Origin: Chrysochromulina parva
Lineage: Eukaryota; Haptophyta; Prymnesiales; Chrysochromulinaceae
DNA length: 40,038 nucleotides
Reading direction: 5' to 3'
NCBI GenBank assembly: GCA_002887195.1
Contig: PJAB01000120.1
Coordinates: forward strand, 1-40,038
Numbering within the stretch: the stretch's first letter is position 1; each line of letters begins with the position of its first letter. Positions 1 through 8,823 of this stretch are shown here, one piece after another. The position numbers and the translations under genes are program-made. The notes under the pieces are model-generated. The model ran no database searches and was not told the DNA's origin. It was given only the letters and a program-made list of their open reading frames with translations.

Positions 1-784
1 TGGGCTCGGTTGGGATGTATAGTGTTAACGAACACGACGTCCCCCCCAATGCCTCAGAAACCCCATTGTAGTCAGCTTCCGCGCCACCGTGCGCGGCCAT
101 AGGTCATGGAAGTTCCCCTGTGCTGTAGCGAGTCCTCTCAAGTGCGGTGAGCGGACGAGCGCGAGGGCATCGAAGATGGGCATATGGGCCAGTGTGGCAT
201 CACTGTCGTGAAAACTGTCGGAGAGTCGTGTCGTGAACTGGTCCGAGGACGTCCCGCGGCGCGCGCTCCTCTTGCTGCTGCTGTGAAACAACCAAAAAGG
301 TTCTTGCGACCAACAATTGTAAAAAAGATTCTATTTACGCATCCCACATGCGTTCACGGCGGGTGCGACGCCTTGCCATGCGTATCGCGTCTCTCGGAAG
401 CAAGAGTAGAGACAACAGACAAGAGTGCACGGCAGGAAGTCGGGGCCTTGCGCTCCTGTGTGTGGGCACGTGTAAACGCGTTTAAACATATCTTCCAAAA
501 CGCGTAAACGCGCGCACTCACCCGCGTATATACGCACCCGACCCGACGCTGCGTTTACGCCATGGTTTACGCCGGGACGCGACGAACGTCATGCACGTCG
601 CAGCCAGGAGAGTGACAGCCACCGGCCACGGCCCACGCGCCCACACATGAACACGACATGACGACGAGACGCACGCCCAGGAAGGCGCCCTCCATGAGAT
701 GCGAGCGGCGAGGCGCGCCACATTCACAAGTCGTGTTCACACGAGCGGCGAGGCGCGTCACACGGCACTTGTGCACCCACACGA
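1..784. other. Non-coding flank with CGTAAAC-type motifs
   Basis: I see no convincing gene here: open frames are short and have no recognisable domains. The stretch from about 471 to 573 holds several copies of a GTAAACGC/GCGTTTAC motif in both orientations. Around 705-765 a phrase containing CGAGCGGCGAGGCGCG occurs twice. The region may be upstream or downstream sequence of a gene outside the window. Confidence 0.5.
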
Positions 785-922
785 GTCACGACACATGCAC
801 AGACACATTCCTCCGGCCCAGCTGAGTGTGTCTGTGCGTCTCACAGACACACTGGCCAGCTGAGTGGACTGAAGACGTGACGAATATGGCGCCCGCAACG
901 GCGCTCCTGGGCGCGGATAGGC
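785..922 (-). pseudogene. Inverted partial copy of the 3' end of the F-box-like gene
   Basis: Read on the minus strand, this segment matches the last part of the plus-strand F-box-like gene (about 7155-7272). A 28-nt stretch (856-883) is identical to 7191-7218 in inverted orientation. The similarity continues on both sides with substitutions and small indels. In the coding frame it gives PIRAQERRC, GRHIRHVF and SPLSW, against PIARERRC, ERHLRHVF and SPLSW in the gene, with an in-frame 3-nt indel, then stops at 841-843. It could be a pseudogene fragment, the last exon of a paralogue, or one arm of a dispersed repeat that also supplied the end of the F-box-like gene. Confidence 0.6.
825..853. 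repeat. Perfect 12-bp inverted repeat (hairpin)
   Basis: AGTGTGTCTGTG (825-836) and its exact reverse complement (842-853) are separated by the 5-nt loop CGTCT. A direct repeat of CAGCTGAGTG flanks it. It lies inside the inverted copy of the F-box gene tail, where the full-length gene lacks this hairpin, so it looks like a local insertion or duplication in the fragment. Confidence 0.7.
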
Positions 923-963
923 AATACAGCTCTCACCACGCTTTAGGTCGCCGTGATGGGCGC

Positions 964-3900
964 TCACCACGCTTGGAGGCGTGAGCGTAGAGGCGCCGTG
1001 ATGGGCGCGAGCGGCCGGTTCTGCGCGAGCGGCTCGCGCCGGCGAGCTTTGCCCTCGGTCGGCGCAGAGCGCGCGTCGCGCCGTGCCGGTGCGCTGCGGT
1101 AGGCAGTTCCAGGCGGTGGAGGTGGGCGCGATCGAAGCGAGCGAGGCCGAAGCGCCCCAGGCTCAAGTTCCCCGGCCGCGCCCGCATATGAGCAGTAGGA
1201 CGAACTGTGCAGCCTGGCGCCGTCCTGGGCGCCGTCCTCGTCCTCGCTGTCGAGGGGCGACGCGTGGCGCGGCCGGAGCGCCTCGAACTCGTTCAAGACC
1301 GTCCATCGGGGCGCCGTCCTGGGCGCCTCGAACTCGTCGAGCAGTGAGATCAGGCTGTGCGCGTCCGCCGCCGCCGCCGCCGCAGTCGTGACCAGGTGTG
1401 CCACCTTCTCTCGACGCCTGTCGTCAGGTGAGAGCGACTGCGCCTCGTCCTCCTCGGCGTAATGAGCGTAATGAGCGTCATGAGGTGACGGCGACCGTGC
1501 CTCGTCAAAGGCGACGTCGTCGTCGGCGGCGTCGTCGTCGTCGGCGTCGGCGTTGGCGTCGGCGTCCATCTCGTCGACGAGAGCGAGAAGGCCGCCGAGC
1601 TCGTTACCACCCCAAACCTCCACCGAGGGTCCGCTCAACACGACGCCTTGCATACACGGCTCGGCGGCGGCGCAGTCGGCGGCGGCGGCGGCAGCAGCAG
1701 TGCGGCTCGGGCGGACGGGTGTCACGTCAATGGTTGGTGGACGTGGGCCGAACGTTACGCGGCCGGCCGTTGGCGGCGCAGCGGGGGCGAAGGTGGCTGG
1801 GCCGGCGCGACGGGCGGTGATGGCCTTGATGGCCTTGATGGCTCCGTCGGACGGGTCCGTGTCAGTGATGGCCTTGATGGCGGTGATGGCTTCGTCAGCG
1901 GGGTTGGCGTCGGGATTGGCAGATGCCCAGGCGGCGGCGATCACGGCGGGGTCAAAGGCCGCCACAGGTACTGGCGGCGTGGTCGTCGCCGGCGGCGTCG
2001 TGGTCGGTGGCGGCGGCGGCGTGGCCACCGGCGGCGTCGTGGTCGTTACCGAGGGTCCTGGGCTCCGAGCGTCGTGCTGAGCTCTTCCTGGGCTCCGAGC
2101 GTCGTGCTGAGCTCTTCGCTGCCACGCGCCGGCGACACGGCCGGAAGCGGCGGCGGCGAAGGCGGCGGCGGCCGCGGCGGGCGAGGGGCGGCAGTGCGCG
2201 GCGGGGCTCGCGGGGATTGCAGCCGATGGAGCACTCCTATCCGCCCGGGACGGCGCCGCGGAGCTGAGCTGAAGCAAAGGGCTGTGCCATGCATGCATGC
2301 ATGCATGAAGGCCTCCCGGACTCGAGCTGGCGCCGTGCTGAGCACTTGCATGCATCGGCTCCAGATGGGGCGCGCGCGGCCGGCCAGGCATCGATGCGCT
2401 CGGCACGGCGCTCAGCCGTGGCTCCCGCATCGCCACGGAGGGGGGCGCACCTTCTGGCGAGAAGATCATCACGGGAGGCATGGGCCCGCCGCCGCGTCGG
2501 CCCACGCCCTCGCCGCCGCCGCCGCCGCCGCCGCTACTGAAGCCGCTACTGAAGCCGCTCTCGCGGCCGCTGCTGAAGCCGCTGCTGAAGCCGCTCTCGC
2601 GGCCGCCGTCCTCGCAGATCGTGGATGGCCGCCATGCTGGGCACGAGACCCCACTGAGGCGGAGCGTCGGTTGGCGACACGGCGGCTGCCTGGGCGTCAC
2701 CGGAGCTGTGGAAGCGAGGGGGCTCTCGTCGTGCTTCCAAATCGGGCAAGTATCCGACCGATCGTAGTAGCCGTTGAGGGGGCTCTCGGACGTGCCACGT
2801 GGCATCTCGTCGGGGAAGCCGCCGCCGTGGTAACTGCCGCGGTAGACGGTGCCGCCGCTGTCGACGGTGCCGCCGCTGTACGAGCTGCCTCCGCTGCCGA
2901 GCAAGCCGCCGCCAAAGTCGCCACTGTCGCCACTGTCGCGGGTTGAGAGCATATTCTTCTTCCAATGCCGGACCATTACTGGCTCGTTCTGGGCGCCGTG
3001 ATGGGCGCCATCGGGGCCGCTGAGCTCGTCGTACGAGATGGCTCCGAGATGATTGGCGCCGTTGGCTCCGCTGAGCTCGTCGCGCGGGGATGCGGCGGCG
3101 GCGGCGGTGGTGGTGGTGGCGGGGGCGTAGGTGACGGCCGCGGAGATGGCGGCAGCGGCGGCGGAGATGGCGCCGGCAGCGGCGGCGTCGGGTTCGGGCT
3201 GCTCGAGGCGCTCACGGCGCAGCAAGCTCATGGCCACCTCCTGTATCGGGGATGTCGACTTGTCCGCCACCGACCCCCCAGCCGCCGAACCCCCAGCGAT
3301 TGACCCCGTACCGGCTCCTCGGCGTCCTGGCAGAGGCATGCGCCCGTCTGCGCCGGGCCCCACCGGTGACGGGGCCGCGGGGAGGGCGAGCCTCGGCGCT
3401 GGTGTCGTCGCCATCGGTGTCGTCGTCATCATCGTCGTCGAGCGTGGCGCCGTACTGGGCACCGCTGCCTCGTGGGGATGCGGTGGGGCTGCGAGTATCG
3501 GCACGGACAGCATCGGCGCTGAGAGCATCGGCGCTGAGAGCATCGGCGCTGAGAGCATCGGCGCTGAGAGCATCGGGGCTGAGAGCATCGGCGACAGCGG
3601 AGAGGTCGCCACCGGCCGGCTGAGCGGCGGTGGCGCCGCCACGGCGGTAGCCCGGCCTCGGACTCCGAAGACTTGCTCTGTAACGGTCCACATGCGCTCC
3701 GCCCACTCGAGACGGCTCGCCTGTAGCCCCGCGAGGCCGCCGACGCCACTGCCGCCACTGCCGCCGACGCCACTACCGAGTGCGTTCGCGCTGTCCTGGG
3801 CACTCGGAGGTGCGAACGCCCTGTCGGGAGGTGTGAACGCGCGAGGCGGAGCCACGGAAGGCGTGCCGAGGGGTGGCGGTGGCGCCACGCCCGGGGGCAG

Positions 3901-5664
3901 GGGCGCCGCCGCCGCCGCCCATAGACTGACAGCTGCTGCCGGGGAGGGGCGCCCGGCAGCAGCGCCAGAGGGCGGCACAGCCCCGCAGTGACGTGGCGCA
4001 TGCGGCGCCGTCCCGGGCGGCGCCGTCCCGTGCGTCCAGGACCGCGGCGGCGCGCTCAGCGACGGCGGCGGCGGCGCCCCTGCCGACTGCAGCACGCTCA
4101 AGGCCGGCGGCGCGTCCACGTCGGGGGCCCCGTGCGTGTGAGGCTCCCGCAACGCGCGCCGTGCTGGGCGCAAGGTGGGCGTGGCCTCGCTGTCAGCAGA
4201 CACGGCTGGAGCCGCCGCAAGGGACGCTGGGCGCTGTGCTGGGCGCTGCGGCGCTGCCCGCCGAGAAGGCGCTGCCGTCGGTTGTGTCGCCATCGGAAGT
4301 GGAGCTATCGGAAGTGGTGGCGGTGCTGGAGGCGGTGCCGGAGGTGCGGACAGTATTCCCACCCGCACCGGCAACGACTGCAACGGCAATGCCTGCGCTG
4401 GCGGCGCCTGTGGCGACAGCAACGTCTGCGCGGGCAGCTCCATTGGCGTCCCCTCGGGCAGCTCCTCCACCAACGGGTGGGGAGGTAGTTCCTGGTACCT
4501 TCCTGGTAGTTCCTGGTGCCTTCCTGGTAGTTCCTGGTACGGGCAGGGCCATAGGGGCTCGTCCGTAGGCGCCGCGGCGGGCGGGGCGGCTAGCCCGGCG
4601 GCGGGGTCGCTCTCCCTAATTTGGCAGGTGGGGTCGCTCTCCCTAATTTGGCTCGGAGCGCGGGGCTGAAGAGCGGCCATCGCCGCGAGGACGGCAGCCG
4701 CAGTGTGCACCTCCGTCGGCGCCGTGGTGGGCACTTCAGCTCCCGGCCGCGGCGCTCTCCCATTCCTGATGGGCGTGGCTGCGACAGCCGTTGGGCGCGG
4801 GGCGAAGGTGACGCTCAGCGCTCGCGGTGCGGCGTGCGGAACCGCCAGGCCACTCGGGAGCGCGGCGGGCAGGAGCGCGGCGACGCGGCTGCCCGCCGAC
4901 GCAGCCGCCGACGCAGCCGCCGACTCAGCCGCCGACTCAGCCGCCGTGTCGCAAGGGCCGCAGGCGTCGAGCGTGATCGGCGCCTCCTCGTCTGACGACG
5001 ACGAGCAATCTGGGCCGAGCGAGGATGTGACGCGCGCGTGTGGCTTCGCGGGCGACTCGTCTGAGGAGTCAGAGTCAGGCCCCAGCGAAGCCACGCACTG
5101 CGCGTGATTGCCGCCGCCTGCGCGACAGTTGCACGCCGCGGCAGCGCACGCTGAGGCGGCACGCGGGAAGCGCTCTCGGAGGCGCTGCATGACCTCGGCG
5201 CGTGAGTTGTGCACCGGGGTGGCGCGCACAGGGAATGCTGTGGCCGCATGGGACGATCGAAGGCGCTCGATAGCCTCGGCGCGTGAGTTGTGCGCGGGCG
5301 CGGCGCGCGCAGTGGCCGATGCGCCTGCCCCGGACGATGCTGGCTGCTCTGCAGCGGCCTCGACGAGCGGCGCCTGTGCGCCACTGTTCTCCACTGCGGC
5401 CGTATCCGAGACGGTCTCGCCCCGCGCGGCGAGGCTGCTCTGATATGTCTTGAGCAGGCCCAGGGAGTGGCGGAACTTGGAGCGAAGCTCGACCGTCTCC
5501 TGAATGATTTGGCTGTTCTGCGAACGCAGATTGAGCAGCTTGCTCTGGTACTCGCGCCGTTCCGCGGTCGCCGAGGCGCCTTCGCGCTTGGCGCGCACGA
5601 GCTCGCGCAGCAGGTTGCTGATCTTGGCCTTCTCCTCGTCGCGGAGGTCGGCGAGTGTCGCCAT
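964..5664 (-). CDS. Giant Ala/Pro-rich disordered protein with N-terminal coiled coil (1566 aa)
   Basis: I do not recognise this protein. The ATG at 5664 (MATLADLRDEEK) is preferred over an in-frame ATG at 5775 because the charged helical region begins there and the divergent neighbour then has a normal promoter spacing. The first 85 or so residues are a charged, heptad-like coiled coil ending near LLKTYQSSL. The remaining 1450 or so residues are low-complexity: Ala, Pro and Ser runs, tandem repeats such as MLSAP (six in-frame 15-nt units at about 3500-3590), QELPGR, SGFSSG and AITAIK, acidic Asp/Ala tracts, and a basic Pro-rich C-terminus. The frame stays open for 4.7 kb although the DNA is rich in repeats, which supports it being coding, but high GC also lengthens chance frames and small introns could be hidden. 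A scaffold or phase-separating role is conceivable but not shown. Confidence 0.6.
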   Translation of the reverse strand: MATLADLRDEEKAKISNLLRELVRAKREGASATAERREYQSKLLNLRSQNSQIIQETVELRSKFRHSLGLLKTYQSSLAARGETVSDTAAVENSGAQAPLVEAAAEQPASSGAGASATARAAPAHNSRAEAIERLRSSHAATAFPVRATPVHNSRAEVMQRLRERFPRAASACAAAACNCRAGGGNHAQCVASLGPDSDSSDESPAKPHARVTSSLGPDCSSSSDEEAPITLDACGPCDTAAESAAESAAASAAASAGSRVAALLPAALPSGLAVPHAAPRALSVTFAPRPTAVAATPIRNGRAPRPGAEVPTTAPTEVHTAAAVLAAMAALQPRAPSQIRESDPTCQIRESDPAAGLAAPPAAAPTDEPLWPCPYQELPGRHQELPGRYQELPPHPLVEELPEGTPMELPAQTLLSPQAPPAQALPLQSLPVRVGILSAPPAPPPAPPPLPIAPLPMATQPTAAPSRRAAPQRPAQRPASLAAAPAVSADSEATPTLRPARRALREPHTHGAPDVDAPPALSVLQSAGAPPPPSLSAPPRSWTHGTAPPGTAPHAPRHCGAVPPSGAAAGRPSPAAAVSLWAAAAAPLPPGVAPPPPLGTPSVAPPRAFTPPDRAFAPPSAQDSANALGSGVGGSGGSGVGGLAGLQASRLEWAERMWTVTEQVFGVRGRATAVAAPPPLSRPVATSPLSPMLSAPMLSAPMLSAPMLSAPMLSAPMLSVPILAAPPHPHEAAVPSTAPRSTTMMTTTPMATTPAPRLALPAAPSPVGPGADGRMPLPGRRGAGTGSIAGGSAAGGSVADKSTSPIQEVAMSLLRRERLEQPEPDAAAAGAISAAAAAISAAVTYAPATTTTAAAAASPRDELSGANGANHLGAISYDELSGPDGAHHGAQNEPVMVRHWKKNMLSTRDSGDSGDFGGGLLGSGGSSYSGGTVDSGGTVYRGSYHGGGFPDEMPRGTSESPLNGYYDRSDTCPIWKHDESPLASTAPVTPRQPPCRQPTLRLSGVSCPAWRPSTICEDGGRESGFSSGFSSGRESGFSSGFSSGGGGGGGEGVGRRGGGPMPPVMIFSPEGAPPSVAMREPRLSAVPSASMPGRPRAPHLEPMHASAQHGASSSPGGLHACMHAWHSPLLQLSSAAPSRADRSAPSAAIPASPAAHCRPSPAAAAAAFAAAASGRVAGAWQRRAQHDARSPGRAQHDARSPGPSVTTTTPPVATPPPPPTTTPPATTTPPVPVAAFDPAVIAAAWASANPDANPADEAITAIKAITDTDPSDGAIKAIKAITARRAGPATFAPAAPPTAGRVTFGPRPPTIDVTPVRPSRTAAAAAAADCAAAEPCMQGVVLSGPSVEVWGGNELGGLLALVDEMDADANADADDDDAADDDVAFDEARSPSPHDAHYAHYAEEDEAQSLSPDDRRREKVAHLVTTAAAAAADAHSLISLLDEFEAPRTAPRWTVLNEFEALRPRHASPLDSEDEDGAQDGARLHSSSYCSYAGAAGELEPGALRPRSLRSRPPPPPGTAYRSAPARRDARSAPTEGKARRREPLAQNRPLAPITAPLRSRLQAW
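3495..3593 (-). repeat. 15-nt in-frame minisatellite encoding (MLSAP)n
   Basis: The unit AGCATCGGCGCTGAG on the plus strand is repeated about six times nearly perfectly, encoding MLSAP units in the giant disordered protein. The near identity of the copies suggests recent slippage or unequal exchange. Confidence 0.9.
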
Positions 5665-5868
5665 GTGGCCGGTGGCGGCAATCGGGCGACAATGCCGGTA
5701 AATTTGCTCGCGCCATCCATATTCGCACAACGCTCTAGAGCCTACGTCGTACGTGCCAAACTTGCTGCCCAGCATTCGCCCGGTGCGACGCCCGTTACTG
5801 CCTTATCGGGCGTCCCTGGCGAGTCGAGTCCACGAGTCCCAATGGGCGTGCGGGCGCGCACGGCGGAG
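5665..5868. promoter_or_regulatory. Divergent promoter region
   Basis: About 200 bp separates the two ATGs of the divergent genes. I see no clear TATA box. The two in-frame upstream ATGs (5775 minus, 5842 plus) mean the true space may be smaller. It is called a shared promoter by position only. Confidence 0.45.
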
Positions 5869-7278
5869 ATGGCTGACGTGCGCTTCGCTCTGCGGCGCTT
5901 AGCTAGTCTCAAGCGAGAACAACTCGAGGAATTCGTGATCAAAGCGGCTAAGGAGCTCAAGCGCAAATCCGAGGCCGCAGAGTGTCTCAACGCAGCCCTC
6001 GCCAATGCGTCTCCTGTGCCTGTTTGGGCTGCTTGCGATATTCTCCTGGACGCGGACTTGTGTGCGGCAATCATCTCTTATCTGGACGTGAGCGACAGCT
6101 CGGCTGCTTCTGTGTGCCATTTGTGGCACCGCGAGTGGCGAGAAATGCTTGTGCGCAGAAAAGTGATGAGGGAAACTTCATGGAGACTGAAATGCAATGG
6201 ACTGCCTCGTTCCTTTCTGAAGCTGCCAGATCATCTGCTGATTTATGAGCCGGACCGCCTGGTGATGTACACTGAGAACGGTCCCGTAGATGCATTCAAG
6301 CTTGAGCACAATCTCAGTCCAGCTGAGGTCGCTCATTACTGCTGGTATAGCGACTTCGCTCTGGGTGACGATGGCTGTGTGTTCCACTTTGACGAACTTT
6401 CGTTGAAGCTCAGAAGGCTGCGGCAAAACCAGACAGATGGTGTTTTGGAGGAGGATGTAGCCGTCAACCTTCGCACACTGACCGACAAAGACCGTGAGCT
6501 AGAAGGTAACGGCATCGGACGCCATCGAAACCTAATACTACTCGAGGGCACGCTCTACGTTTTTCGAGAGCTGCTCGTGGAGGCATTCGATGCGAAGACG
6601 CTCGCCACGTTGCCGGCCCGTGGCTTCCATCTCAACGGCGAGTTCTCTCGGCTGCCAGTCGGGAAGTTTGAGCCGTCTCAGCTGCTTTTGATCTTCACCT
6701 TCGATTTGGACTTTAACCGATTTGGAATCGCTGCCGTGAGTCGTAGCGGTGAGATGGTTCAACTCCCCGAGCGCCCTGAGATGGAGTTGGACTCGTGGAT
6801 GCCCTTTGCTTGCGACGTGTGCGACGATCGACTGTACGTTCTGAATTACAATCGTTCACATAAGAGTGGTGTGGAATTGCACTCGCTCACGCTTGATGGA
6901 CGTCCTACACAGTCCGCGCTGAAGCTCACGTGTTGGGTCGTGGGGGAATCTTGGAGGGAATTTGACTGGACTTTCGCTGACTTCCAACTGCTCGCATCGC
7001 CTCAAGGTATCTACATCTTGGACATTGAAGAAAAGGAGATGCGAAGGGTCATTCTCGGCGGCAAGGAGGGCAATGATTTCCTCGATTCCTCAAGTAGAAT
7101 ATCCCTTGCGCCTGGTCAATATAATTGTCTTGGAGCTACTTGGCGAGGTGCGCCGCCTATCGCCCGGGAGCGCCGTTGCGAGCGCCACCTTCGTCACGTC
7201 TTCAGTCCACTCAGCTGGGCTGTGGCGGTCAGTGGCCAGTGTGAATGTGTGAATATGTCTGTTCACGATGTTTCGTGA
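5869..7278 (+). CDS. F-box-like protein with probable beta-propeller C-terminal region (469 aa)
   Basis: The ATG at 5869 (MADVRFALRR) is chosen as the likely start; an in-frame ATG at 5842 would add nine residues. Residues 1-45 are a charged helix. An F-box-like segment follows at about 48-90 (ILLDADLCAAIISYL, then SVCHLWHREWREM), a plausible SKP1-binding helix set. The rest contains repeated strand-like hydrophobic blocks with Tyr/Leu-Val patterns (LLIYEPDRLVMYTE, DDRLYVLNYN, QGIYILDIEE), suggesting a propeller-type substrate-recognition domain. By family logic it would be an SCF ubiquitin-ligase adaptor. The last 40 or so codons lie in sequence also found inverted at 785-922, so the C-terminus may derive from a repeat. 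No intron is needed. Confidence 0.75.
   Translation: MADVRFALRRLASLKREQLEEFVIKAAKELKRKSEAAECLNAALANASPVPVWAACDILLDADLCAAIISYLDVSDSSAASVCHLWHREWREMLVRRKVMRETSWRLKCNGLPRSFLKLPDHLLIYEPDRLVMYTENGPVDAFKLEHNLSPAEVAHYCWYSDFALGDDGCVFHFDELSLKLRRLRQNQTDGVLEEDVAVNLRTLTDKDRELEGNGIGRHRNLILLEGTLYVFRELLVEAFDAKTLATLPARGFHLNGEFSRLPVGKFEPSQLLLIFTFDLDFNRFGIAAVSRSGEMVQLPERPEMELDSWMPFACDVCDDRLYVLNYNRSHKSGVELHSLTLDGRPTQSALKLTCWVVGESWREFDWTFADFQLLASPQGIYILDIEEKEMRRVILGGKEGNDFLDSSSRISLAPGQYNCLGATWRGAPPIARERRCERHLRHVFSPLSWAVAVSGQCECVNMSVHDVS
7155..7272 (+). repeat. Right copy of the inverted repeat shared with 785-922
   Basis: This is the inverted partner of 785-922, including the 28-nt identical core at 7191-7218. 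It covers the last codons of the F-box-like gene. The pair flanks both divergent genes (about 6.3 kb), a geometry compatible with a mobile unit or with inverted gene duplication. Confidence 0.65.
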
Positions 7279-7686
7279 GCGAATCGTAGACTCCAGCGCT
7301 GCTGTGCAAGTGTGCGCTCTCGCCCATGGTCTGCGGACTGCGCCGATTTGCTACTGCTTGATACGATATATCGATATCTCGTGTCGCCGGTGATGCGGTG
7401 AATCTACTGTTTAGTCGGTCATCTTTCAGTATCGAGGTATGCCTATTATGGTTATGCGCATTGAGAAGGCTACAGTTAGGCTACAGTAAAGGTTACAGTA
7501 CCGTATTTCCCCCCGAAAAATAAACGAGGAGCGGCGACCGCCGGCGTCGTGCCGTGCGGTCCGCGAGTGCACAACTGCACACGGCAGGTATCGCATGTGA
7601 ACGGAAAAGTCGGAACACACGAGTCACATCCACCTAACGTCCATCACCTCTTGTTGCCCCTCTTGCAGAGGTGCGGTCTACCGCCT
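7279..7686. other. Convergent intergenic region
   Basis: This is the space between the 3' ends of the F-box-like gene and HAAO. It is less GC-rich than its surroundings. A GGCTACAGT-like phrase is repeated about three times at roughly 7468-7500, and there is an AAATAAA-type sequence near 7517. It probably holds both 3' UTRs; no gene seen. Confidence 0.5.
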
Positions 7687-8649
7687 CTAGTAGCGGTTCC
7701 GGTTGGCGCATGCCGTGCGATTGATCCACCGCTTGTTACCTCTCGGGTCGTTGGTGACCACAAGCCCACGCGAACCCGGCGCACGCGTCACAGCGTACTC
7801 GCGGTTCGCTGGCACCACAAGGCATGCGCCCTCCGCCATCGGCACGCACTCAGCTCCGAGCTCGACGCGCGCCTCTCCACGCAGCTGCAGCAGGAACGTC
7901 TCATGCTGCCAGCGCTGCCCGGCCTGCGTCGACGCCCCTCCCACCACGCGCACGTCAAACTCGCCGTCCGGGTGGCCTCCAAACAGATTGAGCGAGGTGC
8001 CGCTGTCGAGCTCGGCCGCGTGCCGCTCCAGCCAGCCGTCCAGGTTGAACGGTGGCGGCACGACCGTCGTCGTGTCCTGCGTGAGCGGCGGCTGCTCGAG
8101 CACGCTGCTCGTGCTCGGCACACGAGTGACCTTCTCCTCGGAGGCGTTGAAGGCGGCGATGATCGGCGCGAGATCCTTGCCGAGGTCATAGCAGTGGAAG
8201 TAGCGCTCCCACAGCACGTGCTCGCACGTGGCAAAGTCGGTGTAGAAGCGAATCCCGTCGGGCGGCTCGTGTTCGTATCGCTGGCGCTCGATGACGAGGC
8301 CGATCGAGCCCACCTCTGGCCGCTGCGGAGAGTGTGGGATGCGCGAGGGCAGGAGGTAAACGTCGCCCTCGCGGATTGTAACGAGCTCGCGCCGGCCCGC
8401 CTGCACGGTGGGCAGCTCCATGTTCCCGCGTAGCTGGTAGAAGAACTCGCTTCCCTCCTCAATGTGGAAGTCCTCTCGACGGTTCGGCCCGCCCACAAAC
8501 ATGACCGAGAGCTGATCGCGATGCATGAGCTTGTTCATGACGGGCGGCGCAAAAGACGCCTGGTTCTCGCGGATCCATGTGGCCATATGTATTGCACTGG
8601 TGGCATACTGGCGGCGCAGGCCGCGAAGGAGCTCTTTGCTCCGTCGCAT
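7687..8649 (-). CDS. HAAO: 3-hydroxyanthranilate 3,4-dioxygenase (320 aa)
   Basis: The enzyme opens the ring of 3-hydroxyanthranilate with O2 to give aminocarboxymuconate semialdehyde, the precursor of quinolinate in the kynurenine route to NAD. The N-terminal cupin has the family signature FVGGPNRREDFHIEEGSEFF; the Fe(II) ligands by alignment with the bacterial enzyme are His62, Glu68 and His106. A second, metal-free cupin lies in the C-terminal half (about 200-300). This is the two-cupin eukaryotic form, and it lacks the C-terminal CxxC zinc site of bacterial enzymes. It is about 35 residues longer than the animal protein, partly from a basic N-terminal stretch (MRRSKELLRGLRRQYATSAI) that could be an organelle presequence. 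The next Met (residue 22) begins MATWIREN, where cytosolic homologues would start, so the extension is uncertain. Confidence 0.95.
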   Translation of the reverse strand: MRRSKELLRGLRRQYATSAIHMATWIRENQASFAPPVMNKLMHRDQLSVMFVGGPNRREDFHIEEGSEFFYQLRGNMELPTVQAGRRELVTIREGDVYLLPSRIPHSPQRPEVGSIGLVIERQRYEHEPPDGIRFYTDFATCEHVLWERYFHCYDLGKDLAPIIAAFNASEEKVTRVPSTSSVLEQPPLTQDTTTVVPPPFNLDGWLERHAAELDSGTSLNLFGGHPDGEFDVRVVGGASTQAGQRWQHETFLLQLRGEARVELGAECVPMAEGACLVVPANREYAVTRAPGSRGLVVTNDPRGNKRWINRTACANRNRY

Positions 8650-8823
8650 CGCTCACGGGTAGACTCGAAGTGTGAACTAAGTGTGACATGGTGTGAACAA
8701 CCTTTTCCTCTCCGCAACCCCCTACCCCGCGACAGAATGAACGCACGTCGGGGGGCGACGGGCCGCCTCGCGCCTGCTGCCGGCGACGGCGTGAAAACTG
8801 TTCAAGTTCCATCCAAATAAGAC

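Noticed and set aside
1648..2946. Long plus-strand open frame opposite the giant disordered gene
   Set aside because: Gly/Arg-rich translation with no coherent domain. The minus frame is far longer and starts with a real coiled coil, although I cannot exclude that neither is translated over its full length.
7549..8433. Plus-strand open frame of 294 codons over HAAO
   Set aside because: It is antisense to a gene with conserved catalytic residues.
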